Shown: piece by piece, positions 49,684-57,222 of the stretch
How the letters are laid out: each line of letters starts with the position of its first letter
Position numbering within the stretch: position 1 is the first letter of the stretch
DNA from: an uncultured Bacteroidia bacterium
GTDB taxonomy: Bacteria > Bacteroidota > Bacteroidia > Bacteroidales > F082
Direction: 5' to 3'
Assembly: GCA_902802535.1 (NCBI GenBank)
Contig: CADCML010000016.1
Location: 1-64,000, forward strand
Length of the DNA stretch: 64,000 nucleotides
Made by a program: the position numbers and the translations under genes
The notes under the pieces: model-generated
What the model saw: the letters and a program-made list of their open reading frames with translations, nothing else
Told to the model about the DNA's origin: nothing
The model's database searches: none

Positions 49684-50568
49684 TTATTTCGGATACACCT
49701 CGCCTTTGGCAGCTTTTAAAGTGTTTTGCAGCAGCGAAACGATAGTCATGGGGCCAACGCCACCCGGGACGGGGGTGATTCTTGAGGCCACTTTGAAGAC
49801 CTCGTCGTAATCCACATCACCCAGAATCTTGTAACCCTTCGGGCTGCTCGGGTCGTCGATGCGGTGGATGCCCACATCGATGACAACGGCACCGGGTTTC
49901 ACCATGTCGGCGGTCACGAAGCCTTGTTTGCCGATGGCGGCGATGAGAATGTCGGCATTGCGGCAAATGTCGGGTAGGTTCTTGGTGCGGCTGTGGCACA
50001 AAGTGACGGTCGAGTCGATACCCTTACGCGACATCAAGATGGCCATAGGCGTACCCACAATGTTGGAGCGGCCCAACACGACCACGTTCTTGCCAATGGT
50101 CTCAATTTCAGAGCGTTTGATGAGTTCCATGATGCCATTGGGCGTGGCGGGGATGTAGCAAGGATGACCCAGTTGCATACGGCCAGCGTTGATGCTCGTA
50201 AAACCATCCACATCCTTAGTGGGATTGATGGCATTGATGACCTTGTTCTCGTCAATGTGTTTGGGCAGCGGCAGTTGGATGATGTAACCGTCGATTTCGG
50301 GGTCGTTGTTGAGGAATTCGACCATGTCGAGCATCTCCTTCTCTGTCGTACTGACGGGCAGGCGATACACCGATGAGGTCATGCCTACCGAGTGACAAGC
50401 CTTTTCTTTCGAGGCCACGTATGTCTTGCTGGCCCCGTCATCGCCCACGATGACCGCAGCCAAATGCGGCGCGGCAATGCCTTTGTCAATCATTCCAGCC
50501 ACTTCAGCGGCAATCTCCTTCTTAATTTGTTCGGAAATAAGCTTTCCGTCGATTATTTTGTTATCCAT
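49684..50568 (-). CDS. folD: Methylenetetrahydrofolate dehydrogenase/cyclohydrolase
   Basis: 294 residues. FolD interconverts 5,10-methylene-THF and 10-formyl-THF in one-carbon metabolism. Family motifs: YVASKEKACHSVGM with the catalytic Lys, IQLPLPKHID, NPTKDVDGFTSINAGRM, the NADP site GRSNIVGTPMAILM and PVPGGVGPMTI near the end. It follows ffh by 37 bp on the same strand; the ffh-folD pairing is frequent in Bacteroidota. A clear terminator closes the unit. Complete and ordinary. Confidence 0.96.
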   Translation of the reverse strand: MDNKIIDGKLISEQIKKEIAAEVAGMIDKGIAAPHLAAVIVGDDGASKTYVASKEKACHSVGMTSSVYRLPVSTTEKEMLDMVEFLNNDPEIDGYIIQLPLPKHIDENKVINAINPTKDVDGFTSINAGRMQLGHPCYIPATPNGIMELIKRSEIETIGKNVVVLGRSNIVGTPMAILMSRKGIDSTVTLCHSRTKNLPDICRNADILIAAIGKQGFVTADMVKPGAVVIDVGIHRIDDPSSPKGYKILGDVDYDEVFKVASRITPVPGGVGPMTIVSLLQNTLKAAKGEVYPK

Positions 50569-50605
50569 AATTTTAAATTTTAAATCTTAAATTTGAATCA
50601 TTTAA

Positions 50606-51940
50606 TCAACGACGCTTCATATTGTTAGCCATGCGCATCAGTTTCTTCCCACCGCCCGTAGTCATCATACGCATCATCTTCGAGGTTTCCTCGAACTGCT
50701 TCACGAGACGGTTCACCTCGACGATGCTCGTGCCACTGCCGTCGGCGATGCGCTTGCGGCGCGTGCCGTTCAACAGTTTCGGGTTCTCGCGCTCGGCGGG
50801 CGTCATCGAATAGATGATGGCCTCGATGCTCTTGAAGGCGTCGTCGTCGATTTCCTCGCCCTTCATGGCTTTGTCCATGCCAGGAATCATGCTGGCCAAA
50901 TCCTTTAGGTTGCCCATCTTCTTGATTTGTTGGATTTGCTTTAGGAAGTCGTTGTAATTGAACTCGTTCTTGGCGAGTTTCTTTTGCAACTTGCGGGCTT
51001 CTTCCTCGTCGAATTGCTCTTGGGCGCGTTCCACGAGAGAAACGATGTCGCCCATGCCGAGGATACGGTCGGCCATGCGCTTGGGATGGAACACATCGAG
51101 CGCGTCCATCTTCTCGCCGATACCGACGAACTTGATGGGTTTCTCCACCACCGTGCGGATGGTGAGGGCCGCACCGCCACGGGTGTCGCCGTCCAACTTG
51201 GTCAGTACCACGCCGTCGAAGTCGAGGCGGTCGTTGAAGGCCTTGGCCGTGTTCACGGCATCCTGACCCGTCATGGCATCCACCACGAACAAGGTCTCGT
51301 GAGGCTTCACGGTTTCCTTGATGTTGGCGATTTCGTTCATCATCTCCTCGTCGACGGCCAAACGACCGGCGGTATCGATGATGACCACATTCTTGCCCTG
51401 ACTGCGGGCATGGTTGATGGCGTTTTGGGCAATTTGCACGGGGTTCTTGTTTCCTTCCTCGCTATAGACCTCAACCTCAACCTGTTGACCCAACACCTTC
51501 AACTGCTCAATGGCGGCAGGACGATACACGTCGCCAGCCACCAAAAGCACTTGCTTGCTGCGTTTGCGTTTCAGGTAGGAAGCTAATTTGGCGGAGAAAG
51601 TGGTCTTACCGGAACCCTGTAGACCCGCAATAAGGATGATGCTCGGTTGGCCTTTCAGATTAATATCGACGGCATCGCCGCCCATCAGTTCGGCCAGTTC
51701 GTCGTGCACAATCTTGACCATCATCTCGCTCGGCTTCACAGATGTAAGTATCTGTTGACCAAGGGCTTTCTCCTTGATATTGTTGGTAACGTCTTTGGCA
51801 ATCTTGTAGCTTACGTCGGCATCCAACAGGGCGCGACGGATTTCCTTCATCGTATCGGCGATATTAACCTCGGTGATATACGCCTGTCCTTTCAGGACCT
51901 TGAACGAACGTTCTAATTTTTCGCTTAAACCTTCAAACAT
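50606..51940 (-). CDS. ffh: Signal recognition particle protein Ffh
   Basis: 444 residues. SRP54 GTPase that delivers nascent membrane proteins to FtsY. N domain (1-90), G domain with GLQGSGKTT (P-loop), DTAGRLAVD and TKLDGDTRGG, and a Met-rich M domain (about 320-444: MGNLKDLASMIPGM, FEETSKMMRMMT) that binds 4.5S RNA and signal peptides. A -7 box (TACTTTTG, 51961-51968) gives a leader of about 20 nt. It is the first gene of the ffh-folD unit. Complete. Confidence 0.97.
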   Translation of the reverse strand: MFEGLSEKLERSFKVLKGQAYITEVNIADTMKEIRRALLDADVSYKIAKDVTNNIKEKALGQQILTSVKPSEMMVKIVHDELAELMGGDAVDINLKGQPSIILIAGLQGSGKTTFSAKLASYLKRKRSKQVLLVAGDVYRPAAIEQLKVLGQQVEVEVYSEEGNKNPVQIAQNAINHARSQGKNVVIIDTAGRLAVDEEMMNEIANIKETVKPHETLFVVDAMTGQDAVNTAKAFNDRLDFDGVVLTKLDGDTRGGAALTIRTVVEKPIKFVGIGEKMDALDVFHPKRMADRILGMGDIVSLVERAQEQFDEEEARKLQKKLAKNEFNYNDFLKQIQQIKKMGNLKDLASMIPGMDKAMKGEEIDDDAFKSIEAIIYSMTPAERENPKLLNGTRRKRIADGSGTSIVEVNRLVKQFEETSKMMRMMTTGGGKKLMRMANNMKRR

Positions 51941-52098
51941 AATTCTCTAAATTTTGGGTGCAAAAGTAAGAAATAATGTTGAATTGTTTGATTGTTTTAT
52001 TAACTTCGTTGAAATCTCTGATTCGGCAGAGCCAATCTTCAATTTGTTGAGTTGTTTCGCACAGGTTCAAAAAGCAAATACCTTAACAGCAAAAAAAC

Positions 52099-52130
52099 GA
52101 AGCCACGCAGTTTGGGCGTGGCTTCAGTTT
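52099..52130. terminator. Terminator between ffh leader and lipoprotein gene
   Basis: GAAGCCACGC (52099-52108) and GCGTGGCTTC (52116-52125) are perfect 10-bp arms. A7 precedes and AGTTTTTG follows; on the minus strand it would end the lipoprotein transcript (stop at 52147). Confidence 0.88.
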
Positions 52131-52146
52131 TTGTCATAATACGGTA

Positions 52147-52599
52147 TCAATACACGGCATGGTCGAGGACAAGTTGTCTTTCCAACTTTTCGTTTGAATT
52201 GATTGTAATGGGATTGATGCCGCCGTAGACATCGCATCCGTTTGCATGTAGTTTCCCGTCATCCAATAAAAATATTGAGTATGTGCCAGGAGCGAGATAG
52301 ATTTCGTAAAAGCCTTTGGAATCCGACGTGGTCTTGGCCACAAGCTGTTTGGGCATTGCGTCAATGGAATTAGGAGCGGAAACAGAGTCGTTGAAGTCTG
52401 ATAACATAGTGTATTCGTAAACATACACATCGCATGTAATAGGTCTCTCGCCATGATCGGCGGTTGAGCCAGGCATCCAGTCACCGTAACGTTCTATTAC
52501 AGTGCCATACACGCCTTGCGTGATAGATGGTTCTTTTTGGCAGGCAGACATCAAAGTGATGACGCACAATAACGCGAGGATAAAAAATGATTTTTTCAT
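52147..52599 (-). CDS. Small lipoprotein with regulatory-like beta domain
   Basis: 150 residues with an SPII signal (lipobox LMSAC near residue 20). The mature part begins with GVYGTVIERYGDWMPG and has TTSDSKGFYEIYLAPGTYSIFLLDD, the pattern of a carboxypeptidase-regulatory-like (CNA-B/Transthyretin type) beta-sandwich. Such domains are common on Bacteroidota envelope proteins, usually attached to TonB receptors; here it is alone. Periplasm-facing lipoprotein of unknown partner. Single gene with its own terminator. Confidence 0.78.
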   Translation of the reverse strand: MKKSFFILALLCVITLMSACQKEPSITQGVYGTVIERYGDWMPGSTADHGERPITCDVYVYEYTMLSDFNDSVSAPNSIDAMPKQLVAKTTSDSKGFYEIYLAPGTYSIFLLDDGKLHANGCDVYGGINPITINSNEKLERQLVLDHAVY

Positions 52600-52835
52600 G
52601 TCGTTTATGATTAAAGTTTCATCAATATTAACCTAAAATAGTACGGAATATTGTATACTTTGTACATAATTTCAACTTTTTTCGAAATTGTTGAATTATG
52701 GAAGCGGAAGGGGTTGTTGGTGATATCAGAGCTGCCATGGCTCCGATACCCGTCCTTTGAGGTGATGTTGTGATGAAAAATGTATAATTAGAATAGGAAA
52801 ATCTGTATTTTTGCACGATTTTAATTCATGACAAA

Positions 52836-53510
52836 ATGATCAAGGAAAACTTGGAAAAAATCAGGGCGACGGTGCCCAATGGCGTGACTTTGGTAGCCGT
52901 CAGCAAGACCAAGCCCGTCAGCGACTTGCAGGAAGCCTACGACGCCGGACAGCGTGTTTTCGGCGAAAACCACGCCCTTGAGATGCGCGACAAGCATGAG
53001 GCACTGCCGCAAGACATCCAATGGCACTTCATCGGCCATTTGCAGACCAACAAAATTAAATACATCATCCCCTTCGTCACGCTAATCCACAGCATCGACT
53101 CGGCCAACCTGCTCGAAGCCGTCAACAAGGAAGCCAAGAAGCACGACCGCGTTGTCGATTGCCTGCTGCAATTCCATATCGCACAAGAGGAAACCAAATT
53201 CGGCCTCGACCTTGAAGAAGCCCGACAATTGCTTGATTCTGAGGTGTTCAAGGCAATGGAAAACGTGCGCGTTTGCGGCGTGATGGGCATGGCTACCTTC
53301 ACCGACGATGAGGCTGAAATCCGCAAGGAATTCAAGCACCTGAAGGCGATTTTTGACACGCTGAAACACGATTATTTCACCGACCAGCCGCAGTTCAAGG
53401 AGATTTCGATGGGTATGTCGGATGACTACCTGATTGCCATAGAAGAAGGCGCAACGATGGTGCGTGTGGGGAGCAAAATCTTTGGAGCACGATTTTACAA
53501 TGGTCGATAG
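52836..53510 (+). CDS. YggS/PLPBP-family pyridoxal-phosphate homeostasis protein
   Basis: 224 residues. A single alanine-racemase-like barrel that binds PLP without known enzymatic activity: VAVSKTKP carries the PLP-binding Lys (residue 24 or so), FGENHALEM, HFIGHLQTNK, SIDSANLL, GVMGMATF and SMGMSDDYLIAIEEGATMVRVGSKIFG are the family signatures. It keeps vitamin B6 and amino-acid pools in balance in the cytoplasm. The promoter -7 box (TATTTTTG, 52806-52813) leaves a leader of about 17 nt. Complete. Confidence 0.95.
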   Translation: MIKENLEKIRATVPNGVTLVAVSKTKPVSDLQEAYDAGQRVFGENHALEMRDKHEALPQDIQWHFIGHLQTNKIKYIIPFVTLIHSIDSANLLEAVNKEAKKHDRVVDCLLQFHIAQEETKFGLDLEEARQLLDSEVFKAMENVRVCGVMGMATFTDDEAEIRKEFKHLKAIFDTLKHDYFTDQPQFKEISMGMSDDYLIAIEEGATMVRVGSKIFGARFYNGR

Positions 53511-53514
53511 CCAA

Positions 53515-53598
53515 TGACTATGGCCTGCTCCGACAACAGGTGCAAACTTCAACCTTTGGGTGAAGCATGCCGTAGCCATAAGCCATCGGCCATAGTCA
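53515..53598. repeat. Long-spaced inverted repeat
   Basis: TGACTATGGCC (53515-53525) and GGCCATAGTCA (53588-53598) are perfect 11-bp arms 62 nt apart, with a smaller CTTCA/TGAAG pair inside. It occupies the gap between the yggS-like gene and the antiporter gene. Purpose unclear. Confidence 0.8.
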
Positions 53599-53618
53599 GA
53601 AAATGAACAACAAATAAA

Positions 53619-54575
53619 ATGACTTCACTATTACCATTATTACTACTCGCCGTCGGTTTCGTAGCCTTGATTTTGGGCGCGAACTGGCTCGTCAATGGAG
53701 CCACCAGCGTGGGTATCCGAGCCAAATTATCGCCCCTCATCATCGGCTTGACCATCGTCGCCTTCGGCACTTCGCTGCCTGAGATGATTGTCAACGTGTT
53801 TTCGTGCATCAAAGGCAGTCCGGGCTTGGCCATCGGCAACATCATCGGGAGCAACACGATGAACATTCTGCTCATCTTGGGCGTGAGTTCGCTCATCTGG
53901 CCCATCGACGTGAGCCGCGTTTCCATCCGTCGCGACATCCCCGCCGGTTTTTTGGCCACGCTTGCCATCACCCTGATGGCCAATTATTTCTTCACGGGTC
54001 AAGCACGCACAATCAACTGGATGGAAGGCCTTGCTCTGTTGCTGATGGGTTTTGCCTACCTGCTGCTGACCATGCTGAAAAACAATCCACAAGAGGAAAC
54101 CGAAGACGTTCAGGAGGCCATGCCTTGGGGCAAAACCATTCTTGCGCTAATTGCCGGAATTATAGGGCTTTACATTGGAGGAGAATTGGTTTCGCGCAAC
54201 GCGCAAATCTTGGCCAAACAATGGGGCATGAGCGAGAGCACCATCGGCTTGACTGTGGTAGCTACAGCCACTTCCCTACCCGAACTCATCACTTCCATTG
54301 TGGCCGCGCTGAAGAAAAACTCGGGTATCGCCATCGGTAATGTATTGGGTTCCAATATTTTGAACATCTTCATGGTGTTGGGCATCAGTGCGCTCATCAC
54401 ACCGTTGCCTTTCGACCCGATGATGAACAAGCAACTGATGATTCTTTTTGCCGCCAACATTCTCATGCTGTTGTTCGTCTTCACGGGCAAAGGCCGCAAA
54501 ATCTCCCGGTGGGAAGGAGCCTTGCTCACTTTAGGCTATGTCGGGTTCATGTGGTTTTCGTTGATGATGCAGTAA
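53619..54575 (+). CDS. Calcium/sodium antiporter, YrbG type
   Basis: 318 residues, ten or eleven membrane helices in two inverted halves. Both alpha-repeats are present: GLTIVAFGTSLPEMIVNV with GNIIGSNTMNILLILG, and GLTVVATATSLPELITSI with GNVLGSNILNIFMVLG. These hold the ion-binding Glu and Asn residues of the CaCA superfamily. It expels calcium in exchange for sodium or protons across the inner membrane. It follows the preceding gene with a 108-bp gap containing an inverted repeat, so a separate promoter is possible. Confidence 0.94.
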   Translation: MTSLLPLLLLAVGFVALILGANWLVNGATSVGIRAKLSPLIIGLTIVAFGTSLPEMIVNVFSCIKGSPGLAIGNIIGSNTMNILLILGVSSLIWPIDVSRVSIRRDIPAGFLATLAITLMANYFFTGQARTINWMEGLALLLMGFAYLLLTMLKNNPQEETEDVQEAMPWGKTILALIAGIIGLYIGGELVSRNAQILAKQWGMSESTIGLTVVATATSLPELITSIVAALKKNSGIAIGNVLGSNILNIFMVLGISALITPLPFDPMMNKQLMILFAANILMLLFVFTGKGRKISRWEGALLTLGYVGFMWFSLMMQ

Positions 54576-54577
54576 TA

Positions 54578-54688
54578 TCTCACGCAGTGTTTTTTCTCAC
54601 GCAGAAATCGCAGAACTATGGGAATCCTACCAGACAATAAATTTACTCCGCTTTGCGCTTCTGCGGATTCTGCGGATTCTGCGTGAAA
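54578..54688. repeat. Intergenic inverted element with TTCTGCG units
   Basis: The left part, TCTCACGCAG (twice) and AATCGCAGAA, is complementary to the right part, TTCTGCGGATTCTGCGGATTCTGCGTGAAA, which has three 10-bp tandem units. The two halves could form a long imperfect stem. Elements of this kind are widespread in Bacteroidota. Confidence 0.7.
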
Positions 54689-54720
54689 CAAAAAAAAGAC
54701 CCGTCTTTTGGACGAGTCTT
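54689..54720 (-). terminator. Terminator of the collagen-like lipoprotein gene
   Basis: AAGACCCGTC (54696-54705) with GACGAGTCTT (54711-54720), one mismatch, followed on the minus strand by T7 or more. Confidence 0.85.
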
Positions 54721-54747
54721 CATGTGATTGATTCTCTTGATTCCCAA

Positions 54748-55299
54748 TCAGTCAGCCAATTGGAAGACGGTCTTCACGGCTTCGTAGTTGCTGTAGTCGA
54801 TGTCACCGCGGCTGTTATACAACGTGGCTTCGATGGCTACAATCTTGAAATCGTGGGTGTTGGGGCGTGCGCCATCATAGAAGTCGCTCTCCGTCCAGAA
54901 AAGGCGTACACCGCCATTGCTCAAAGTGGCCACTTCGATGGAAGCCGCACAGTTGATGACGGTACCGTCATCCAAACGGTCTTGGTAGTAATAGGTGAGC
55001 GGCACTTGGCTCCAGGCCCCGTCGACATCCATGTAAACGAGCACGGCTCCGTGGTTGTACACGTTGTTGGTGATGGCAGGATAATCGACTTCAACCATCC
55101 ATTGGCCAGAATTGTTCATCCATTGCCAATCGGAAGATCTGATGGTCACCGTTGAAGATGCTACATTGGCATTACCGTCTTGTCCCGCAGGACCTTGTGG
55201 GCCTTGTGGACCTTGAGGACCCATTGGGCCTACTTTGGTGCATGAGGCCAAGAATGAAACGGCCAAAATCGTCATGCAGATTACACTTAACTTTTTCAT
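54748..55299 (-). CDS. Lipoprotein with short collagen-like stretch
   Basis: 183 residues from the ATG at 55299 (MKKLSV start). SPII lipobox FLASC near residue 20. Directly after the lipid anchor come about six Gly-X-Y triplets (GPMGPQGPQGPQGPAGQDG), which can form a short trimeric collagen-like stalk. A beta-rich domain follows with repeated aromatic residues (SSDWQWMNNSGQWMVEVDYP, PLTYYYQDRLDDGTVINCAA). Several small Bacteroidota lipoproteins have this layout; its function is not known. Single gene with its own terminator. Confidence 0.85.
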   Translation of the reverse strand: MKKLSVICMTILAVSFLASCTKVGPMGPQGPQGPQGPAGQDGNANVASSTVTIRSSDWQWMNNSGQWMVEVDYPAITNNVYNHGAVLVYMDVDGAWSQVPLTYYYQDRLDDGTVINCAASIEVATLSNGGVRLFWTESDFYDGARPNTHDFKIVAIEATLYNSRGDIDYSNYEAVKTVFQLAD

Positions 55300-55365
55300 T
55301 GTGTTGAGTTTTAAATGATTAGACTTTAGATTCAATTTGAACTGCAAAGTCGCAAAAACCTTGCC

Positions 55366-55404
55366 AAAAATTAGCCGTCCCTAAAAATAGTAAGAGACGG
55401 CTAA
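55366..55404 (-). terminator. Terminator after gcvT
   Basis: TTAGCCGTC (55371-55379) and GACGGCTAA (55396-55404) form a 9-bp stem, with more pairs inside, followed on the minus strand by TTTTT. It lies 25 bp beyond the gcvT stop. Confidence 0.85.
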
Positions 55405-55428
55405 GTTAATTCCTTTAAATGTAATGAA

Positions 55429-56544
55429 TTACGGGAGGAACGGCATCTTCACCACGACGGCTTTGATGAGCTTGTTGCGAATCTTGATGAAGATTTCGGT
55501 GTCTTTCTTGCTGAAGGCTTTCTTCACCAAAGCGGTGCCGATGTTCTTGCCAGTCGAAGGTGACGGACTGCCCGAGCGCACCATGCCGATGACGTTGCCT
55601 TCGGCATCGCACACTTCGTAGCCGTTGCGCGGAATGCCGCGGTCGATCATCTCGAAGCCGACGATCTTCTGGCTCACGCCATTGGCCTTCTGAGCGGCGA
55701 AGATTTCGCGGTTGAGGAAGTCGTTGCCGTCGACGAACTTGGTAATCCAGCCCAAGCCAGCCTCGATGGGGCTGATGGTGTCGTCGATTTCGTGACCATA
55801 GAGGCAGAAACCCTTCTCTAAACGGAGGGTGTCGCGGCAGCCCAAGCCGGCAGGCATGATGCCGAACTCCTTGCCAGCCTCAAATACGGCGTCCCAAACC
55901 TGCTTGGCATAGGCCACGGGAATGTAGATTTCGCAGCCGCCCGAACCGGTGTAGCCCGTAGTGGAGAAGATGACGTTGTCAACGCCAGCGAAGTTGATGA
56001 TTTGGAAGGTGTAATACTCCATGTCAACTACGTTGGCCTTGGTCAGTTTCTGCATGGCTTTCAAGGCGTTGGGGCCTTGCACGGCCAATTGGGCCCATTC
56101 TTCGCTCTCGTTCTTGAAGTCCTCGCCGAGGGTCATGCCGAACTTCTCGGCAATCTGGCTCATCCAAGCCCAATCCTTGTCGATGTTGGCGGCGTTGGGC
56201 ACCATGAAATAGTGGTCGTCGGCGATGCGGTAGACCAGCATGTCGTCCACGATACCGCCCTTGCCGTTCGGCAGGCATGTGTATTGCACCTTGCCGTCGG
56301 TCAGTGCGGCCACGTCGTTGACGGTGCAGTATTGCATGAACTGTTTGGCCATCGGGCCTTTGGCGCGGAACTCGCCCATGTGGCTCACGTCGAACACGCC
56401 GACGTTGTTGCGGACGTTGTTGTGCTCTTCGACGAGGCCGGTGTATTGGATCGGCATGTCGTAACCGGCAAATTCAGCCATCTTGGCGCCCAAATCGTGA
56501 TGGATTTGGTTGTAAGGGGTCTTCTTTAATTCGATGTTTTCCAT
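55429..56544 (-). CDS. gcvT: Aminomethyltransferase, T protein of glycine cleavage
   Basis: 371 residues. GcvT transfers the methylene group from the H protein's aminomethyl arm to tetrahydrofolate. Motifs: KTPYNQIHHDLGAKMAEFAGYDMP, NNVGVFDVSHMGEF, GGIVDDMLVYR, GYTGSGGCEIYIP, LRLEKGFCLYGHEID. It has a -7 box (TATCTTTG) at 56587-56594 and its own terminator, so it is monocistronic; gcvH and gcvP are not in the window. Complete. Confidence 0.96.
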   Translation of the reverse strand: MENIELKKTPYNQIHHDLGAKMAEFAGYDMPIQYTGLVEEHNNVRNNVGVFDVSHMGEFRAKGPMAKQFMQYCTVNDVAALTDGKVQYTCLPNGKGGIVDDMLVYRIADDHYFMVPNAANIDKDWAWMSQIAEKFGMTLGEDFKNESEEWAQLAVQGPNALKAMQKLTKANVVDMEYYTFQIINFAGVDNVIFSTTGYTGSGGCEIYIPVAYAKQVWDAVFEAGKEFGIMPAGLGCRDTLRLEKGFCLYGHEIDDTISPIEAGLGWITKFVDGNDFLNREIFAAQKANGVSQKIVGFEMIDRGIPRNGYEVCDAEGNVIGMVRSGSPSPSTGKNIGTALVKKAFSKKDTEIFIKIRNKLIKAVVVKMPFLP

Positions 56545-56656
56545 TGTATTAGTGTTGTTTACGTTATACTATGATGTAATCGGCCGCAAAGATAGGAAAT
56601 CTTTGGATTCAAAAATACGTTGCGGGTTAATTTATCCGTTTTACGTCGAAGAAAAA

Positions 56657-57073
56657 TCATTTTTTGCATTTTGGGCAGATGCCCTTCAAAACAAAGTTGG
56701 CGCTTTGCACTTCGTAACCATCGGGGAGTGTCACCTCGGGGATGGGAAGGTCTTCTAAGCAGATGGTCTGGCCGCAGTGTTCGCAATGGAAATGCACGTG
56801 CATGTCGTTGTCGATGCTATGGTCGTGGCTGTGGCAGAGCTCGTAGCGTACGCCTTCGCCATCTTCAAGCACATGGACGAGGTGCTGTTCCTTGAAGAGT
56901 GTCAAAGTGCGGAAAATCCCTGATTTGTCGATGCTGCCAATGCGGTCGTCCAGTTCGGTCATCGTGAGGGGACGGCTCTCCTCGGCTAATGCCTTGGCCA
57001 CGATGATGCGGTTGGCGGTGGGGCGGATGCCGTGCTGCTGCATTAATATAATTAGTTGTGCTTCGTTCATCAT
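56657..57073 (-). CDS. Fur-family metalloregulator
   Basis: 138 residues. A winged helix (1-80; GIRPTANRIIVAKALAEESRPLTMTELDDRI, IFRTLTLFKEQHLVHVL) and a dimer/metal domain (85-138; HSHDHSIDNDMHVHFHCEHCGQTICLED, then GICPKCK). The two Cys pairs CEHC and CPKC form the structural zinc site, and the His-rich stretch fits a sensing site as in Fur or Zur. Which metal is sensed cannot be told. The -7 box (57078-57085) leaves almost no leader. Confidence 0.92.
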   Translation of the reverse strand: MMNEAQLIILMQQHGIRPTANRIIVAKALAEESRPLTMTELDDRIGSIDKSGIFRTLTLFKEQHLVHVLEDGEGVRYELCHSHDHSIDNDMHVHFHCEHCGQTICLEDLPIPEVTLPDGYEVQSANFVLKGICPKCKK

Positions 57074-57222
57074 GCTGCAAAGATAGGCTTTTTTCAGCTC
57101 GTCTTCCCATGTCTGGTTGCACAGTTTTTCCCCTATTTTTCCATTTTTTTTTCGGATGGATATGATAAAATCTCTATATTTGAAAGCGAAAAATAGTAAT
57201 TAATCAATTTAAATAATTAGAT

